Numbered from the stretch's first letter, positions 26,438 to 36,673 are shown. The stretch is DNA of 64,000 nucleotides from Streptomyces geranii (GCF_002954775.1 NZ_KZ672952.1:248001-312000), one strand, 5' to 3'. The notes: a model not told the origin generated them from the sequence alone. Program-made: numbers and translations.

Positions 26438-28156
26438 TCAGGAGTCGGGGAACTCAGGTGCGGGCGGGGTGGCTGTCACGACCTTGTTCGGGTAGGCGGC
26501 CACCAGCGGGTCGGTTACCGACGAGGGGGCGTCGGTCTCCACCACCACTCGGTCGGACGCCCCGTCGTAGCGGACTGCCACGGAGTAGTCGGTGGTGGCA
26601 CCGGCAGGCTGGATCTGCTGCACGGCCGCGGTCCCGATGTTCTGGATCTGGGCGAGAGTGAACTGAGGGCTCTTCGAGGTGGTGGGGGTGGGCCAGGAAG
26701 CCGGTATCTGCCCGCGGTCGGACGTCCAACCCGGCGGCTTCTGCAGGTTGGTGATGTCACCGGTGAAGTCCGAAGGGAAGACGATCTTCGGACCCACGTT
26801 GGGGTCGTCAAACGCGGCGAGTGCACAGTTGTAGTCGGCCAGGGCCTGCACCTGCTGCCACTGCAGTTCCGTCGTGACCTCCTGTACGCCGCTCGCCGGC
26901 GTCGCGGTCGTGGCCAGGGAGTTGGATGCGGCGCTTTGGTCCGGCCTGCACTTGCCCGGCGACACGGCGTCGGTCTCGATCACGAGCTTGCCGGCGTACT
27001 GGGCGGCCAGGGAATCGGTGACCGATGCGGGAGCGTTGGTTCGCGCCACCACCTGGTCGATGCTCCCGTCGTAGAAGACGTCCAGCCGGTAGGTGGTGTC
27101 ATTGTTGGGCTGTACCTGTGCAGTGACCGCGTCCTTGAGGTCGGAAACCTGCTGAAGGGTGAACAGCGGGCTCTTCACGGTCGCGGGGGTGGGCCAGGAG
27201 GTGGGGGTCTGCCCGTACTGATCCGTCCAGGCAGCCGGGACCTGTAGGTTGTTGATGTCGCCGGTGTAGTCCGACGGAAAGACGATGACGGGTCCCACGT
27301 CGGGGTCCTGGAACCTGTCGAGCGCTCCGTTTTCGGAGGCCAGGGCCTCCACCTGCGACCACTGCTCCTCGGCCCCCGTGGCGATCGTCAACGTCTCGGA
27401 GGAGGAAAGAGCACGGTTGTAGACGCGGAAGTCGCGCATCCGGCCGTGGAAGTACAGGTCCGAGGAGTACAGCGAGCGGCCGATGTAGTCCGCGGTCGTC
27501 GTCCCGCCGCCGATGCTGCCCGGAGTGATCGTCACGTTGGTGTTGCGGGCCTTCTCCACGCCGTTCTCATACAGGATCCCGGTGTTTCCCGTCTGGGTGT
27601 ACGTCACGTGCTTCCACATGCCGCGCGCCAGCTGGTACGAGTAGCCGGGCCGGGTCTGCTGCTCGGAGTGGAAGTCGCTCGTCGTGATCCCGGTGCGGAA
27701 CTGGTTTCCGGTGGAGAACAGATAGCCGTTGCCGCTGCTGCCGCTGGAGTTGCCGAACCCATACAGGACGTAGGGCTTGCCCATGGTGCGGTCGATCCAC
27801 ACGTTGAAGTCGATGCTGATCGAGTTCAGGCCGGCCATGATGTTGTTCGGCACCTTGACGTAGGTGTCGGAGCCATTGAAACCCAGCCCTTCCTTTCCGC
27901 CCCAGTCTGCGGTGCCGTTGACTGCGCCGTCACGGCCGTTGCCCGAGGAGTCGTGGACGACGGTGCCGGACGTCTCGTCGAGCTTGTAGCGCAGCAGCAA
28001 GCCGTTGGTGATCTCGGCCTGCGCCGGCACGGCGCTTGTCAGCGCCGTAGCGGCCAACACCAGAGAGAGGGCGGCGACGAGACCGGCGGACGTCCACCGT
28101 CGCGTCGGCGTCTGGGTGGCTGTACGCACTACCCAGGGCATAAGTCTGACATGCAT
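26438..28156 (-). CDS. secreted LamG-domain (concanavalin-like) protein with two copies of a ~132-residue repeat
   Basis: This 572-residue protein has a Sec signal peptide (basic start, hydrophobic 24-46, cleavage near AQA-E). Residues ~50-255 form a LamG/concanavalin A-like sandwich (LLLRYKLDETSG, HGRMRDFRVYNRALSSSE), usually a sugar-binding domain. Residues 264-395 and 431-563 are two related repeats sharing VGPxIVFPSDxTGDIxNLQ and SWPTPxTxKSPxFTL. Each ends in a DxVVxxTxAPxSVTDxL segment resembling protease propeptides. No catalytic motif is seen. AAAGG precedes ATG 28156. It lies 195 bp downstream of a ribosome-inactivating protein gene on the same strand, so it may be its carrier or cell-binding partner. 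Confidence 0.75.
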   Translation of the reverse strand: MHVRLMPWVVRTATQTPTRRWTSAGLVAALSLVLAATALTSAVPAQAEITNGLLLRYKLDETSGTVVHDSSGNGRDGAVNGTADWGGKEGLGFNGSDTYVKVPNNIMAGLNSISIDFNVWIDRTMGKPYVLYGFGNSSGSSGNGYLFSTGNQFRTGITTSDFHSEQQTRPGYSYQLARGMWKHVTYTQTGNTGILYENGVEKARNTNVTITPGSIGGGTTTADYIGRSLYSSDLYFHGRMRDFRVYNRALSSSETLTIATGAEEQWSQVEALASENGALDRFQDPDVGPVIVFPSDYTGDINNLQVPAAWTDQYGQTPTSWPTPATVKSPLFTLQQVSDLKDAVTAQVQPNNDTTYRLDVFYDGSIDQVVARTNAPASVTDSLAAQYAGKLVIETDAVSPGKCRPDQSAASNSLATTATPASGVQEVTTELQWQQVQALADYNCALAAFDDPNVGPKIVFPSDFTGDITNLQKPPGWTSDRGQIPASWPTPTTSKSPQFTLAQIQNIGTAAVQQIQPAGATTDYSVAVRYDGASDRVVVETDAPSSVTDPLVAAYPNKVVTATPPAPEFPDS

Positions 28157-28350
28157 TGGTTACCTTTCGGAGGAGCTGCACAGTTACCTGATGGGACGAC
28201 TGCGGGTACTCAGCCGGCGCCACGCGACCGGCAGGTGTGGATGTGAACTTGGGAGCCTGCCCATGCAAATCCCGGGCAGGCCGACAGCCCAGTTCTGCTG
28301 CCTTCGGCACCTACTGGAGCGCATTGTCCAGCGACCGGAGCGACCGTATG

Positions 28351-29373
28351 TCAGCGGCCCTTCGCTGTGTTCAGGACATAATTCGCGTACATGATCGCTG
28401 TATAGATAGCGCGTTGTACGGCCTGACCGTTTTCGCCTCGCACCCAAGCCCAGAGCGGAATCGGGTCCCGATATCCCACTTCATTTTCATGCGAGCGCAT
28501 CAGGCTGTTGTATCGGGCACTGAGAGCGCCCCAATTCTGCTCGTTGTTCACAAACCCGGCGGGGAAGGGATAGGTCTGATGCCCGTTGGCGCCGATGTAG
28601 AGGGCGAGGCTGTCCCGGATGGGACGGAACCGAACAGCCTCCGAGATGAACTGGGTCGCCGACAAGGCTCCGCGCGCTCTGGTGCGGGTGTCCGACCCGC
28701 GCAGGAGTTGTCGGACCATGTCGTCGACTTGCTCAAAGTTCCAGCCCATGCCCGCACGAGTCCTGCCAGACTCTCTCTCCAGGTCAACGTAACTCTCACC
28801 GGCGACTCGGCTGACGCTCGCGGCGTCGTACCAACCGGCGGCGTTGTTGTGTCGTGCGTCACTGCGCTGCCGTTCGGCCTGGGGTATCGAGCGGGTGCCG
28901 AGATAGCGGTAGACGTTATCGGCGTCCCACCAGCCGAGGAGGTACATGTTCGAGCGATCGAACTGCAGGCGGACCCACTCGGAGTTGTGGCTGTTGTGGA
29001 TGTCCACCTGGAGGTAGCGCGCCGGGTTGTTCGGCATGGTGTGGTTCACCTGAACGCCGGTGCCCCGCGTCGAAGTGCTCCCGCCGTCGGAGATCAGATT
29101 GCGGATGCTGTTGATGAAGGCCACGTAGTCGGCGCCGTGGATGCTGCTGGCGTAGTACGTGGGATTGCCGTCTTCCGCGTGCGCCTTCTGCCCTCCGAAA
29201 GGGCCGACCAGGGTGCCGATCAGCGCGAGCACAAGGGCGGCCATGAGGGCAGCGGTGCGCGGCTTGGCGATGGCGCCATGGACGAGGCTCCCGGCGCGAT
29301 GGCGCGGTGGCGCGACAGCGCGTTGGTTGCGTGAGGTTCCCTGAGGTTCCTCAGCGATGACTGGCTCTGTCAT
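28351..29373 (-). CDS. secreted ribosome-inactivating protein (rRNA N-glycosidase family)
   Basis: This 340-residue protein has a long N-terminal region, a hydrophobic segment (41-60) and a likely cleavage site at AHA-ED (66/67). The mature part follows the RIP fold: ADYVAFINSIRN near the start, Tyr144 in SNMYLLGWW, Tyr195 in SYVDLERESGRTRAGMGW, Glu245 and Arg248 in FISEAVRFRPI, and Trp281 in NWGALSARYNSL. All five positions match the ricin A-chain active-site set (Tyr80, Tyr123, Glu177, Arg180, Trp211) by eye. Such enzymes remove one adenine from the sarcin-ricin loop of large-subunit rRNA. GGAG precedes ATG 29373. The LamG protein gene follows on the same strand. Confidence 0.85.
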   Translation of the reverse strand: MTEPVIAEEPQGTSRNQRAVAPPRHRAGSLVHGAIAKPRTAALMAALVLALIGTLVGPFGGQKAHAEDGNPTYYASSIHGADYVAFINSIRNLISDGGSTSTRGTGVQVNHTMPNNPARYLQVDIHNSHNSEWVRLQFDRSNMYLLGWWDADNVYRYLGTRSIPQAERQRSDARHNNAAGWYDAASVSRVAGESYVDLERESGRTRAGMGWNFEQVDDMVRQLLRGSDTRTRARGALSATQFISEAVRFRPIRDSLALYIGANGHQTYPFPAGFVNNEQNWGALSARYNSLMRSHENEVGYRDPIPLWAWVRGENGQAVQRAIYTAIMYANYVLNTAKGR

Positions 29374-30696
29374 GTTTGCGTTCTCCAGGGTGTGCGATGC
29401 GCTGGCTTGTCCGCCCGCTTCGCGTGGGCGGGGGTGTGGGGTAATCACGTCGGGGCGAGCTCACCGGCACTGGACCAGGGCCCCGCAGTTGGCGCCCGGC
29501 AGGGGGCGCAGCGCCGCCGAAGGGGCGAGTTCCGCCCGCTGACCTGGCGCGGCACAAGCTTGGTCGTAGGACGCACCCCGGGCCATAGGCACTTCTACCG
29601 ACGGGTATGGGTCAATCCGCCGCCTTCGGTACTTTTACGGAGACCTACCGAGTGGGGCCTGCCCACCGAGTGGTGACCTGGCCCAGGAGTCGACACAAGT
29701 GGAGCGGCCGTCATCCGCTTGGCGCCGCCACGGACCTCACGCATGCGTCGGCGCCTCGCCCGCCCGCCACCGCGCGTCGCGGGCGTCCCGTGCGGCCACC
29801 CACGTAGTCCGTGGAGCGGGCGGTCTTCGTCACCTGGCGCAGCAGCGTCACCGGTGTTGGACGACTCTCTGTATGAGTACGAGAACGGGGGTTGGCGACA
29901 CTCTCGTTGGACATGAGTGCCGACCTTGTTGAGGAGTCTGGTCTTGCTTCGTCCGCGACGACACGGTGTGCACGAGGTGGAGGTATGGAGTGTTCATCGT
30001 CGACACCGATGTCGTACGCATGGAACGCCAGTTGCGGGCGGGTGAGTTGGCCTGTCCGTCGTGCGGGGCGGTCCTCGCGCCCTTGACTGACGTTTTCAGG
30101 AATCCTCATCACCGTGGGGGCACGGCAGGCCGCGGGAAGTACGCGGTGATCTCGGGGCCGATGGTGTACCTCGTCGTGGTGTACAAGATCAACTGGCTGG
30201 CTTGTTCCGGGTGTTGGGTGGTGCGGGGGCGCTTTCGGGGCCGGGCTGGAGATAGCGGCCCTGGGAATAGGACACCGCCGGGTGGCCGTGCACCTGGGCT
30301 GGCCGAAAGGGGGTGCGGTACCTGCCACCGGCCCACAGAAGTGTGCACGCTGATGATCTTGTAGCTGTTACCGACGACAGTGATGCTCCACCGCCCCTGG
30401 CGTGCCAGTGCTCTGCGGCGGTGCCGTTGGCGGTTCCGAAGGCGAAGTTGTCGAGGAGCAGGCCATTGCGGGCTTTGGGTGCAGTTCGCGCCTGATACAA
30501 GATTTTCGTAGCCGGTCATCGACGGTGGGGCGTCACCGGCGCGCCGTCAGAGACTGCGACGGGAGTGGGTGACGAGGATGACGCGCCTTGCGGGGCAACC
30601 GGATGTCGGACCTGCCCGTTGCTCAGCTTCAGGAGCAGATCGCTGCCTCTCTTGGCGAAATTCTCTCCTGCGGCACCATCGCCACCTGTCGGGGCC
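29374..30696. other. 1.3-kb gene-poor region holding a DUF6431-like remnant
   Basis: The RIP promoter should lie at the left end. A stem CCGCCC/GGGCGG occurs near 29410-29431 and a repeated ACCGAGTGG near 29648 and 29668. A plus-strand fragment at about 29979-30110, reading DTDVVRMERQLRAGELACPS then CGAVLAP, resembles the start of DUF6431/transposase-associated zinc-finger proteins and then loses homology. I see no intact gene. Confidence 0.45.
29979..30110 (+). pseudogene. DUF6431-like N-terminal fragment
   Basis: The fragment reads VERxL-type helix then a CPSCG zinc-knuckle-like motif, the usual beginning of small actinobacterial DUF6431 proteins linked to transposases. The downstream conserved CAGC part is absent from this frame, so it is probably broken. 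Weak evidence. Confidence 0.35.
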
Positions 30697-31197
30697 TCAT
30701 GCCGTGGTGGACTCCCCGCACGCCAGGGTGGCTGTGGCCAATTTACCCACCAGTGTGGCTTGCACCGTCCAGCCTGGTGCGAGGGTGTCGAGGATCCGCA
30801 GCCCCAGCCCGAACCCGTGCCGGTCGTCGTCAGGTACCCGACCTCGGCGTTCGGACGGTGCGCATGGTGCCGGATCGTGTACCCGAACCCGGATCTGGTC
30901 CGACGTACTGACAATCTGCACGATCACCGGCGTCCACGGCCCGCCCACCCGCACCGCATTGCCCACCAGTTCATTCGCAACCAGCCGGGCCACGTCTGCG
31001 ACCTGCTCGTCGGCCCCGGTCGAGGTGACGGCCTCGAAGACATACGCGCGCATCTGCCGCATGTGCTCATGGCTCGCGCTCATGTGCAAGACCAGCGCGC
31101 CCGACCGTATGGTCACGTAGAAGCCGCATCCGGCCACCCGCGGCGGGCACAAGGGCGTTGATTCGGACGAGGCGGCAAGGCTGTGTGCATCGTGCAT
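30697..31197 (-). CDS. HATPase_c anti-sigma-factor-like ATP-binding protein
   Basis: This 166-residue protein has an RsbW/SpoIIAB-type GHKL ATPase fold. The N box lies in ARLVANELVGNAV and the G box in HGFGLGLRILDTLAPGW. Streptomyces carries many such small kinase-like proteins that bind anti-anti-sigma factors or act with PP2C phosphatases. ATG 31197 (MHDAHS) has GGGAG upstream; the open frame to 31497 shows no homology. Its start is ~250 bp from the stop of the LuxR regulator on the same strand. Confidence 0.85.
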   Translation of the reverse strand: MHDAHSLAASSESTPLCPPRVAGCGFYVTIRSGALVLHMSASHEHMRQMRAYVFEAVTSTGADEQVADVARLVANELVGNAVRVGGPWTPVIVQIVSTSDQIRVRVHDPAPCAPSERRGRVPDDDRHGFGLGLRILDTLAPGWTVQATLVGKLATATLACGESTTA

Positions 31198-31447
31198 AGC
31201 GTGTGCTCCCAGGTGCGATGAGGGAGGAAGCAGTCCCGGAGGGTTACCGGATCTGCCCAGGATCGCCTGTGCCGTGATCAGCCGTGCGCCGGCCTGCCGA
31301 CGTCGGTGACTATGGCTTCGGCCGTACTCGCATGGGTTTCCATCTGACGACCTGTGGCGCTCACGACAAGCCGTGGCCCCGGTTCGACCCATGCCACGAG
31401 GATCGGCGCACAGCCAGGCCGGGGACCATCGGCATTTTTGCTGAGCG

Positions 31448-33799
31448 CTACTGAGCGGGGGCCCTGTTTTCGGTCCACCATGTGGCGATCTGGGCACGGG
31501 AGCCGAAGGCGAGCTTGGCCAGGATGTTCTGGACGTGACTGTCGATCGTGCGCGGGGAGCGCCCGAGCCGGGTGGCGATCTGCTTGTTGCTCATGCCTTG
31601 CGCCACCAGTGCGGCGACGTCTTGCTCCCGGTCGGTGAGCGCATGGGAGGCCGGGTCCGCGACGGCTTGATCGACCGCGTGGTCCGTGTCCAGAGCCAGT
31701 GCGATGGCCCGGTGTGGGTTGTCGCAGGAGCTGCCTTCGGTGATGGCCTTCTCGTAAACGGCCGGGCCTAGGGCAGCGATGATCGCCTGTTCGCAACGCG
31801 CGTGAGGTTCGGCGAACGCTCCGGCGGAGGTGGGGTTGAGCTCACGGGTCAAGGGGCGCACGGCCCCCAGGAGCCGTGCCGCCTGCGCATGATCGCCGAG
31901 GGCGGCGGTGCTCCATGCCAGTACCTCCAGCGTCGCGGCCACCCCAGCGAAGTCGCGAAAGCCCCGCTGGATCTCCAGGCTGGACCGCATCAACGCGTTG
32001 CTCTCCTGGCCATTGCCGCGAAGCCAGGCTTGATAGCCCAGCACCCACAACGCATAGGAACGGCTCAACCGCTCTTCATGAGCCTCCGCCGTGATTACCG
32101 CGCTCCTACCCGTCGCCGCTGCGCGCGGGTCGTCGAGATAGATCTGAGCGAGTGCCAGCTGGAAGAGCCATTGCAGTGCCTGCGCCCCATCGTTCAGCAG
32201 GGCGTGAGCGGCCACAGCATCCTCAAGCAGCGCTGCGGCCTGCACCGGCTGTCCTCTGTACAGTGCCGACGAACCGCGGACGCCTTGGACGTATGCGAGG
32301 ACCTGTGGATCTTTCAACTGCTCGGCCAGCCCGGCAGCCTCATCCAGCCACCGGTCGGCCGTATCGAGATCGCCCTGCATCACCGCCACCCAGGCAGCAG
32401 CCCACAGCGCCGTTGCCCGAGCAGGGACCGGCGTGGCCACGGCGGTGAGCGCCCGCTCGAACTGACGACGTCCCTCGCTGAGGAATCCGTTGCAGCACCA
32501 GTGGAAACGCAGTGCCGCGGCCAGCCCAAGCCACGCTTGGCCATCGCCGGGCTCCGAGGCCTCATACACCTGACTCGGTTCCGCGGTGCCCGCGCCCACT
32601 GCCGCGACGGACTGCGACGTGGTTGTCTGTGCCTGCGCCGCGTAGTCCAGGGCCGCCAGCAAATTGTCATGCTCTGCCCGGAGCCGGGCCATGGCCTGTT
32701 CCTGACCGGGGCCGAACCAATCGGTGGCTGTGCCTTCGGCCAGGGCAAGGTAGAAGTCGCGATGCCGCCGAAACAGCCGCGCCTCCTCACCGCTCTCGGC
32801 GAGCCGCTCCCACCCGTATTGGCGGATGGTTTCCAGCAGGCGATAACGCGGTGGTCCCTCCCGTTCCGTGGTCAGAACGATGGACTGGGAGACCAGCTGG
32901 TCGAGGAGATCCAGCACCTCGTGCCGGGAAATTCCGTCGCCCGCGCAAACCCCCTCGGCTGCGTCCAGGGTGAAGTCACCGACGAAAGCCGACAACCGGT
33001 TCCACAGCAGCCGCTCGGCAGGCGCACACAGCTCATAGCTCCAGTCGATCGCCGCCCGCAATGTACGTTGCCGCGGCAACGCGGCCCTACTGCCACTGGA
33101 AAGCAGTGTGAATCGGTCCTTCAAACGGTCCACCACTTGCTCCACACTGAGTATCCGCAGTCGGGAGGCAGCCAGCTCGATTGCCAGCGGTAGCCCGTCG
33201 AGATCAGTGCAGAGCCGCAAGATCTGGGCCCGGTTCGCCTCGGTGATCCGGAAGGCCGCGTTGACGGCGGTGGTGCGGTCCCTCAGCAGTTCAACCGCGT
33301 CCTCCGGTGCCAGGGGCGGCACAGTGAAGACCCATTCACCCGTCAGCTGCAGCGTCTGGCGGCTCGTAGCCAGAATGCGCAGCTCCGGAGCGGCCGACAA
33401 CAGTGCCATCGCCAGATCGGCGCAGGCACCGACCAGATGTTCACAGTTGTCGAGGACGATGAGTGCCCGACGCCCTGCCAGATACCCGGTGAGCCGCTCC
33501 ATGTCCGACCGGGCGCCAAGGTCGGGCAGCTCCAGCGCGGTCGCGGCTGCGCTTGCCACCGCCCCCGGATCCCGCACAGAGGCCATGTCCACCAGCCAAA
33601 CCCCCTGCGGGAAGGTCCTTCCACCAGCGCCCGCAGCCTCCAGCGCCAGCCGAGTCTTGCCCACCCCGCCCGCCCCGGTCAGCGTCAGCAGGCGGGTCGC
33701 CCCGAGCAGGCGGCGGACCTCGGTGACCTCACGCCGCCTCCCCACGAAGCTGGTGATAGCCGCGGGCAGCTCCCGCACCTGTGCGGTGTCGCTTGTCAC
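31448..33799 (-). CDS. ATP-binding LuxR family regulator (NB-ARC/LAL-type)
   Basis: This 783-residue protein has an N-terminal NTPase with Walker A GAGGVGKT (~residue 43) and Walker B ALIVLDNCEHL. A helical tetratricopeptide-like middle (~350-700) follows, then a C-terminal LuxR helix-turn-helix (LTDREQDVAALVAQGMSNKQ, then TIDSHVQNILAKL). These large regulators respond to unknown ligands and activate catabolic or secondary metabolite genes. The order is usual for the family and the length is normal. Neighbouring genes on the same strand are an amidase remnant and an oxidase operon. A target cannot be named. Confidence 0.92.
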   Translation of the reverse strand: MTSDTAQVRELPAAITSFVGRRREVTEVRRLLGATRLLTLTGAGGVGKTRLALEAAGAGGRTFPQGVWLVDMASVRDPGAVASAAATALELPDLGARSDMERLTGYLAGRRALIVLDNCEHLVGACADLAMALLSAAPELRILATSRQTLQLTGEWVFTVPPLAPEDAVELLRDRTTAVNAAFRITEANRAQILRLCTDLDGLPLAIELAASRLRILSVEQVVDRLKDRFTLLSSGSRAALPRQRTLRAAIDWSYELCAPAERLLWNRLSAFVGDFTLDAAEGVCAGDGISRHEVLDLLDQLVSQSIVLTTEREGPPRYRLLETIRQYGWERLAESGEEARLFRRHRDFYLALAEGTATDWFGPGQEQAMARLRAEHDNLLAALDYAAQAQTTTSQSVAAVGAGTAEPSQVYEASEPGDGQAWLGLAAALRFHWCCNGFLSEGRRQFERALTAVATPVPARATALWAAAWVAVMQGDLDTADRWLDEAAGLAEQLKDPQVLAYVQGVRGSSALYRGQPVQAAALLEDAVAAHALLNDGAQALQWLFQLALAQIYLDDPRAAATGRSAVITAEAHEERLSRSYALWVLGYQAWLRGNGQESNALMRSSLEIQRGFRDFAGVAATLEVLAWSTAALGDHAQAARLLGAVRPLTRELNPTSAGAFAEPHARCEQAIIAALGPAVYEKAITEGSSCDNPHRAIALALDTDHAVDQAVADPASHALTDREQDVAALVAQGMSNKQIATRLGRSPRTIDSHVQNILAKLAFGSRAQIATWWTENRAPAQ

Positions 33800-33802
33800 C
33801 GT

Positions 33803-34275
33803 TCACCTCGACGATCTCGGAGGTACAGCCGGATGCTCGTCACGCCACGGCCGCGCTACAGAAGCCCGCTCCTCGACGACAGCGGCGGCGTCGAGGACCC
33901 GGTCGTCCGCGAACCGCCCGCCGATGAGCTGAACGCTCAGCGGAAGGCCGTAGCTGACGACCACGGGCACCGTCACCGCTGGAACACCGAGCACTGGTAC
34001 CGCTGTCATCGGCCGCATGGCTCCGAGGAGTCGCAGCGCGCGGTCGTGGTCGGTCACAGGTCCGCGTCCTGCTCGAAGGGGAGTTCGATGCTGACGGGTG
34101 TGAGCAGGAGCCGGTCGGAGCCCAGTAGCTCTTGGACGCGGGTGACAAGTGTGGCGCGCCGTGCCCAGCCCTTGATGTAGTCCTCAAAGGAGGGCGTGCG
34201 GCCCCAGATGGCCACCTTGTCGAAGTCTACCGCGGCAGTGCGCACGAGGTTGTGGGCGAGATTGGTCACCGACAC
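33803..34275 (-). pseudogene. amidase-signature enzyme, C-terminal remnant with frameshift
   Basis: Reading leftward from ~34275, SFEDYIKGWARRATLVTRVQ through LLLTPVSIELPFEQDADL continues, after a one-base shift at about 34055, into TDHDRALRLLGAMRPMTAVP and LPLSVQLIGGRFADDRVLDA. This is the C-terminal ~155 residues of an amidase (normally ~470). The catalytic Ser-Ser-Lys part is absent. It is a truncated and frameshifted leftover between the LuxR and oxidase genes. Confidence 0.8.
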
Positions 34276-34326
34276 TTCTTTCCGGTTGTTGATCGGTGTC
34301 CGACGGGCTCCCTGCGGGCTGGGTGC

Positions 34327-35493
34327 TCAGCGCAACCGCAGCAGTGATTGCGGGGTGAGGTCGGCGAGAGTCGGGTAGCCGTCGACGGCCATGATCAGGT
34401 CGGCTTCGGCGAGAAGGGAGCGGAGTACGTGGACGATGCCGTCCGTGCCTCCCAAGGCCAGGCCGTATGCGTACGGTCGGCCTACACCCACGGCGGTGGC
34501 GCCGAAAGCGAGGGCCTTGACGATGTCCGCGCCGGAGCGGATGCCCGAGTCGAAGAGCACGGGCAGGCCGTCCGCTGCGTCCAACACGCCGGGCAACGCG
34601 TCGAGGGCGGGCAGGCCGCCGTTGGCCTGTCGGCCACCGTGGGTAGAGCAGTAGATGCCGTCGGCGCCGGCGTCCTTGGCCCGGCGTACGTCCTCGGGAT
34701 GGCAGATTCCCTTGAGGATCAACGGCAACTTCGTAAGGGAACGCAGCCAGGGCATGTCGTCCCAGGTCAGCGGATTCCCGAAGATCTTCGCGAAGTGAGC
34801 GACCGCGCCAGGCATGTCCTGCTCCGGGGATCGGGGAAGGGCGGCGCGGAAGACCGGGTCGGAGATGTAGTTCGCCAGGCAGAGTCCACGCAGCTGAGGA
34901 AAGTTGCTGGTGGCCAGGTCGCGGGGGCGCCAGCCGGTGATCCAGGTGTCCAGCGTGACTACGATGGCCTTGAACCCGGCGGACTCGGCGCGCTGGACCA
35001 TGCTTTCCGCCAGGGCCCGGTCGGTCGGCGTGTACAGCTGGAAGAAACCGGTGCTGTCCCCGAGCTCCTTGGCCACGGATTCCATCGGGTCGACGGAGAA
35101 GGTGGAAGCCATCATCGGCACTCCGGTGCGGGCGGCGGCGCGGGCCGTAGCAAGGTCTCCATGGCCGTCCTGGGCGCACAGCCCGATGACACCGACGGGC
35201 GCCATGAACAATGGCGTCGAAAGCCGCATACCGAAGAGGTCGATGGACAGATCACGCCGTTCGGCGCCAACCATCATCCGCGGCATGAGACCCCATTGCC
35301 CGAAGGCGTTCACATTGGCGCGCTGGGTGTGCTCATCCCCGGAGCCGCCCGCGACGTAGGACCAGATGGCCGGGGGCAGCACTGCCTTGGCCCGCTCTTC
35401 GAGGTCGGAGAACGTCATCGGCAGCACGGGCAGCACTCCGCGCAGGCCGTCGGCGTAGATCTGTAGCTGGTAGTCGCCGTATTGCTGAGTCAT
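34327..35493 (-). CDS. FMN-dependent alpha-hydroxy-acid oxidase (lactate 2-monooxygenase-like)
   Basis: This 388-residue TIM-barrel flavoenzyme shows APVGVIGL, the FMN-contacting LILKGI and [13 protein letters not shown], and the active-site motif STHGGRQ, in which the usual Asn of SNHGGRQ is Thr but the catalytic His is kept. [20 protein letters not shown] is typical of lactate 2-monooxygenases. It oxidises 2-hydroxy acids to 2-oxo acids or decarboxylated products. GAGAGGA precedes ATG 35493. It is the last gene of the leftward catabolic operon that starts at 39544. Confidence 0.9.
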   Translation of the reverse strand: MTQQYGDYQLQIYADGLRGVLPVLPMTFSDLEERAKAVLPPAIWSYVAGGSGDEHTQRANVNAFGQWGLMPRMMVGAERRDLSIDLFGMRLSTPLFMAPVGVIGLCAQDGHGDLATARAAARTGVPMMASTFSVDPMESVAKELGDSTGFFQLYTPTDRALAESMVQRAESAGFKAIVVTLDTWITGWRPRDLATSNFPQLRGLCLANYISDPVFRAALPRSPEQDMPGAVAHFAKIFGNPLTWDDMPWLRSLTKLPLILKGICHPEDVRRAKDAGADGIYCSTHGGRQANGGLPALDALPGVLDAADGLPVLFDSGIRSGADIVKALAFGATAVGVGRPYAYGLALGGTDGIVHVLRSLLAEADLIMAVDGYPTLADLTPQSLLRLR

Positions 35494-35618
35494 CCAGGTC
35501 GTCCTCTCATGGGGCCGTCGGCCGGGGGTGGTGGGGGCAGGAGGTGACACACCGTTCAGCCAGGCAGGGAGCGCGCAGTCGCACCCGCCGTGCTGACCTC
35601 CTGGGCCCTCTGCTGCGG

Positions 35619-36635
35619 CTACGGCGTGGTCAGCGCGATGTGGAGGGCGGCGAGGGCACGACTGCGGAAGGCTGTCATCGAAGCAGCCCTGCCATCGAGC
35701 AGTTCGTCGGCGCCGTGGTACATGCCCGGCTCGACGAGCAGCTCGCACTCGACGCCCGACTCACGCAGGCGGCGGGCGTATGCGACGTCCTCGTGGTGGA
35801 ACAGGTCGATGTCGCCCACGCCGATCCACGCGGGCGGTAGCCCGGTGAGGTCGCCACGCCGTGCGGCAGCGATGTAGGGGCGCTCGTCCTGATCCCGGGG
35901 CGGGTGGCCCAGGTACGCGGTCCAGGCGAAGTGGTTGGACGCCGCCGTCCAGGTGTAGGCCCGTCGGCCGGGGGCTTCGGCGGGCAGGACGGTGCGGTCG
36001 TCGAGCATCGGGTACAACAGCAGCTGGAAGCGGACCGGGACTTTGGTGTCGTGGGCGCGTTGGACCACTGTGGCGGCAAGCCCGCCGCCGGCGCTCTGGC
36101 CGCCGACGGCGATGCGGGCGGGATCGATGCCGAGGTCGGTGGCGTTGTCGTGCAGCCATCGCAGAGCGCGGTAGCAGTCGTCGAGCGCGGCGGGGTAGGA
36201 GTTTTCCGGTGCGAGCCGGTACTCGACGTTGACGACGAGCAGACCGAGTTCTTCGGCGATGCGGCTGCACAGCACGTGGCAGTCCCGAGCGGCGCCCATG
36301 ATGGTTCCGCCACCGTGGATCCACAGCAGCGCTCCGCTCGGCGTGGGCCGGGTGGCGGCCTGGTAGGTGAGCACGGTGACGGCGGGTGCGGTCGCTGTGA
36401 CGGGGACGGTGTGCTGTTCGACTTCGACGCCCGCTCTGATGGCGGAGCCCGGAAAGGGCAGGCGACGGCCCAGGGCCAGGGTGGCGGCGTTGGTGAAGCT
36501 CAGCGGCAGATACAGCACGGGGTGCCGCAGCTCGGGCGGGATGGCGGCAAGTGCCCGGCGGCGCACGACAATTCCTGCAGCCGCGGCGAGAGCCGCCCCG
36601 CAGCCCAGCGCACCGACGACGTCGAGAAGGGGCAT
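35619..36635 (-). CDS. alpha/beta hydrolase of the HSL/lipase family
   Basis: This 338-residue esterase has the oxyanion motif [10 protein letters not shown], nucleophile Ser in [11 protein letters not shown], Asp in [12 protein letters not shown] and His in GMYHGADE. An N-terminal hydrophobic stretch (residues 8-24) could anchor it in the membrane. The start is uncertain: ATG 36635 has a weak AGAAAG site, while TTG 36677 would overlap the DoxX stop codon. It probably cleaves short esters within the same pathway as its neighbours. Confidence 0.87.
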   Translation of the reverse strand: MPLLDVVGALGCGAALAAAAGIVVRRRALAAIPPELRHPVLYLPLSFTNAATLALGRRLPFPGSAIRAGVEVEQHTVPVTATAPAVTVLTYQAATRPTPSGALLWIHGGGTIMGAARDCHVLCSRIAEELGLLVVNVEYRLAPENSYPAALDDCYRALRWLHDNATDLGIDPARIAVGGQSAGGGLAATVVQRAHDTKVPVRFQLLLYPMLDDRTVLPAEAPGRRAYTWTAASNHFAWTAYLGHPPRDQDERPYIAAARRGDLTGLPPAWIGVGDIDLFHHEDVAYARRLRESGVECELLVEPGMYHGADELLDGRAASMTAFRSRALAALHIALTTP

Positions 36636-36673
36636 GGGGGTGGTCTTTCTGTGAGCGTGGGTGAACTGTTCGG

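Noticed and set aside
26438..28156. The LamG protein as a secreted glycosidase or protease
   Set aside because: No GH16-type EXDXXE motif or protease catalytic triad is visible. Only the propeptide-like repeat is present, so no enzyme role is claimed.
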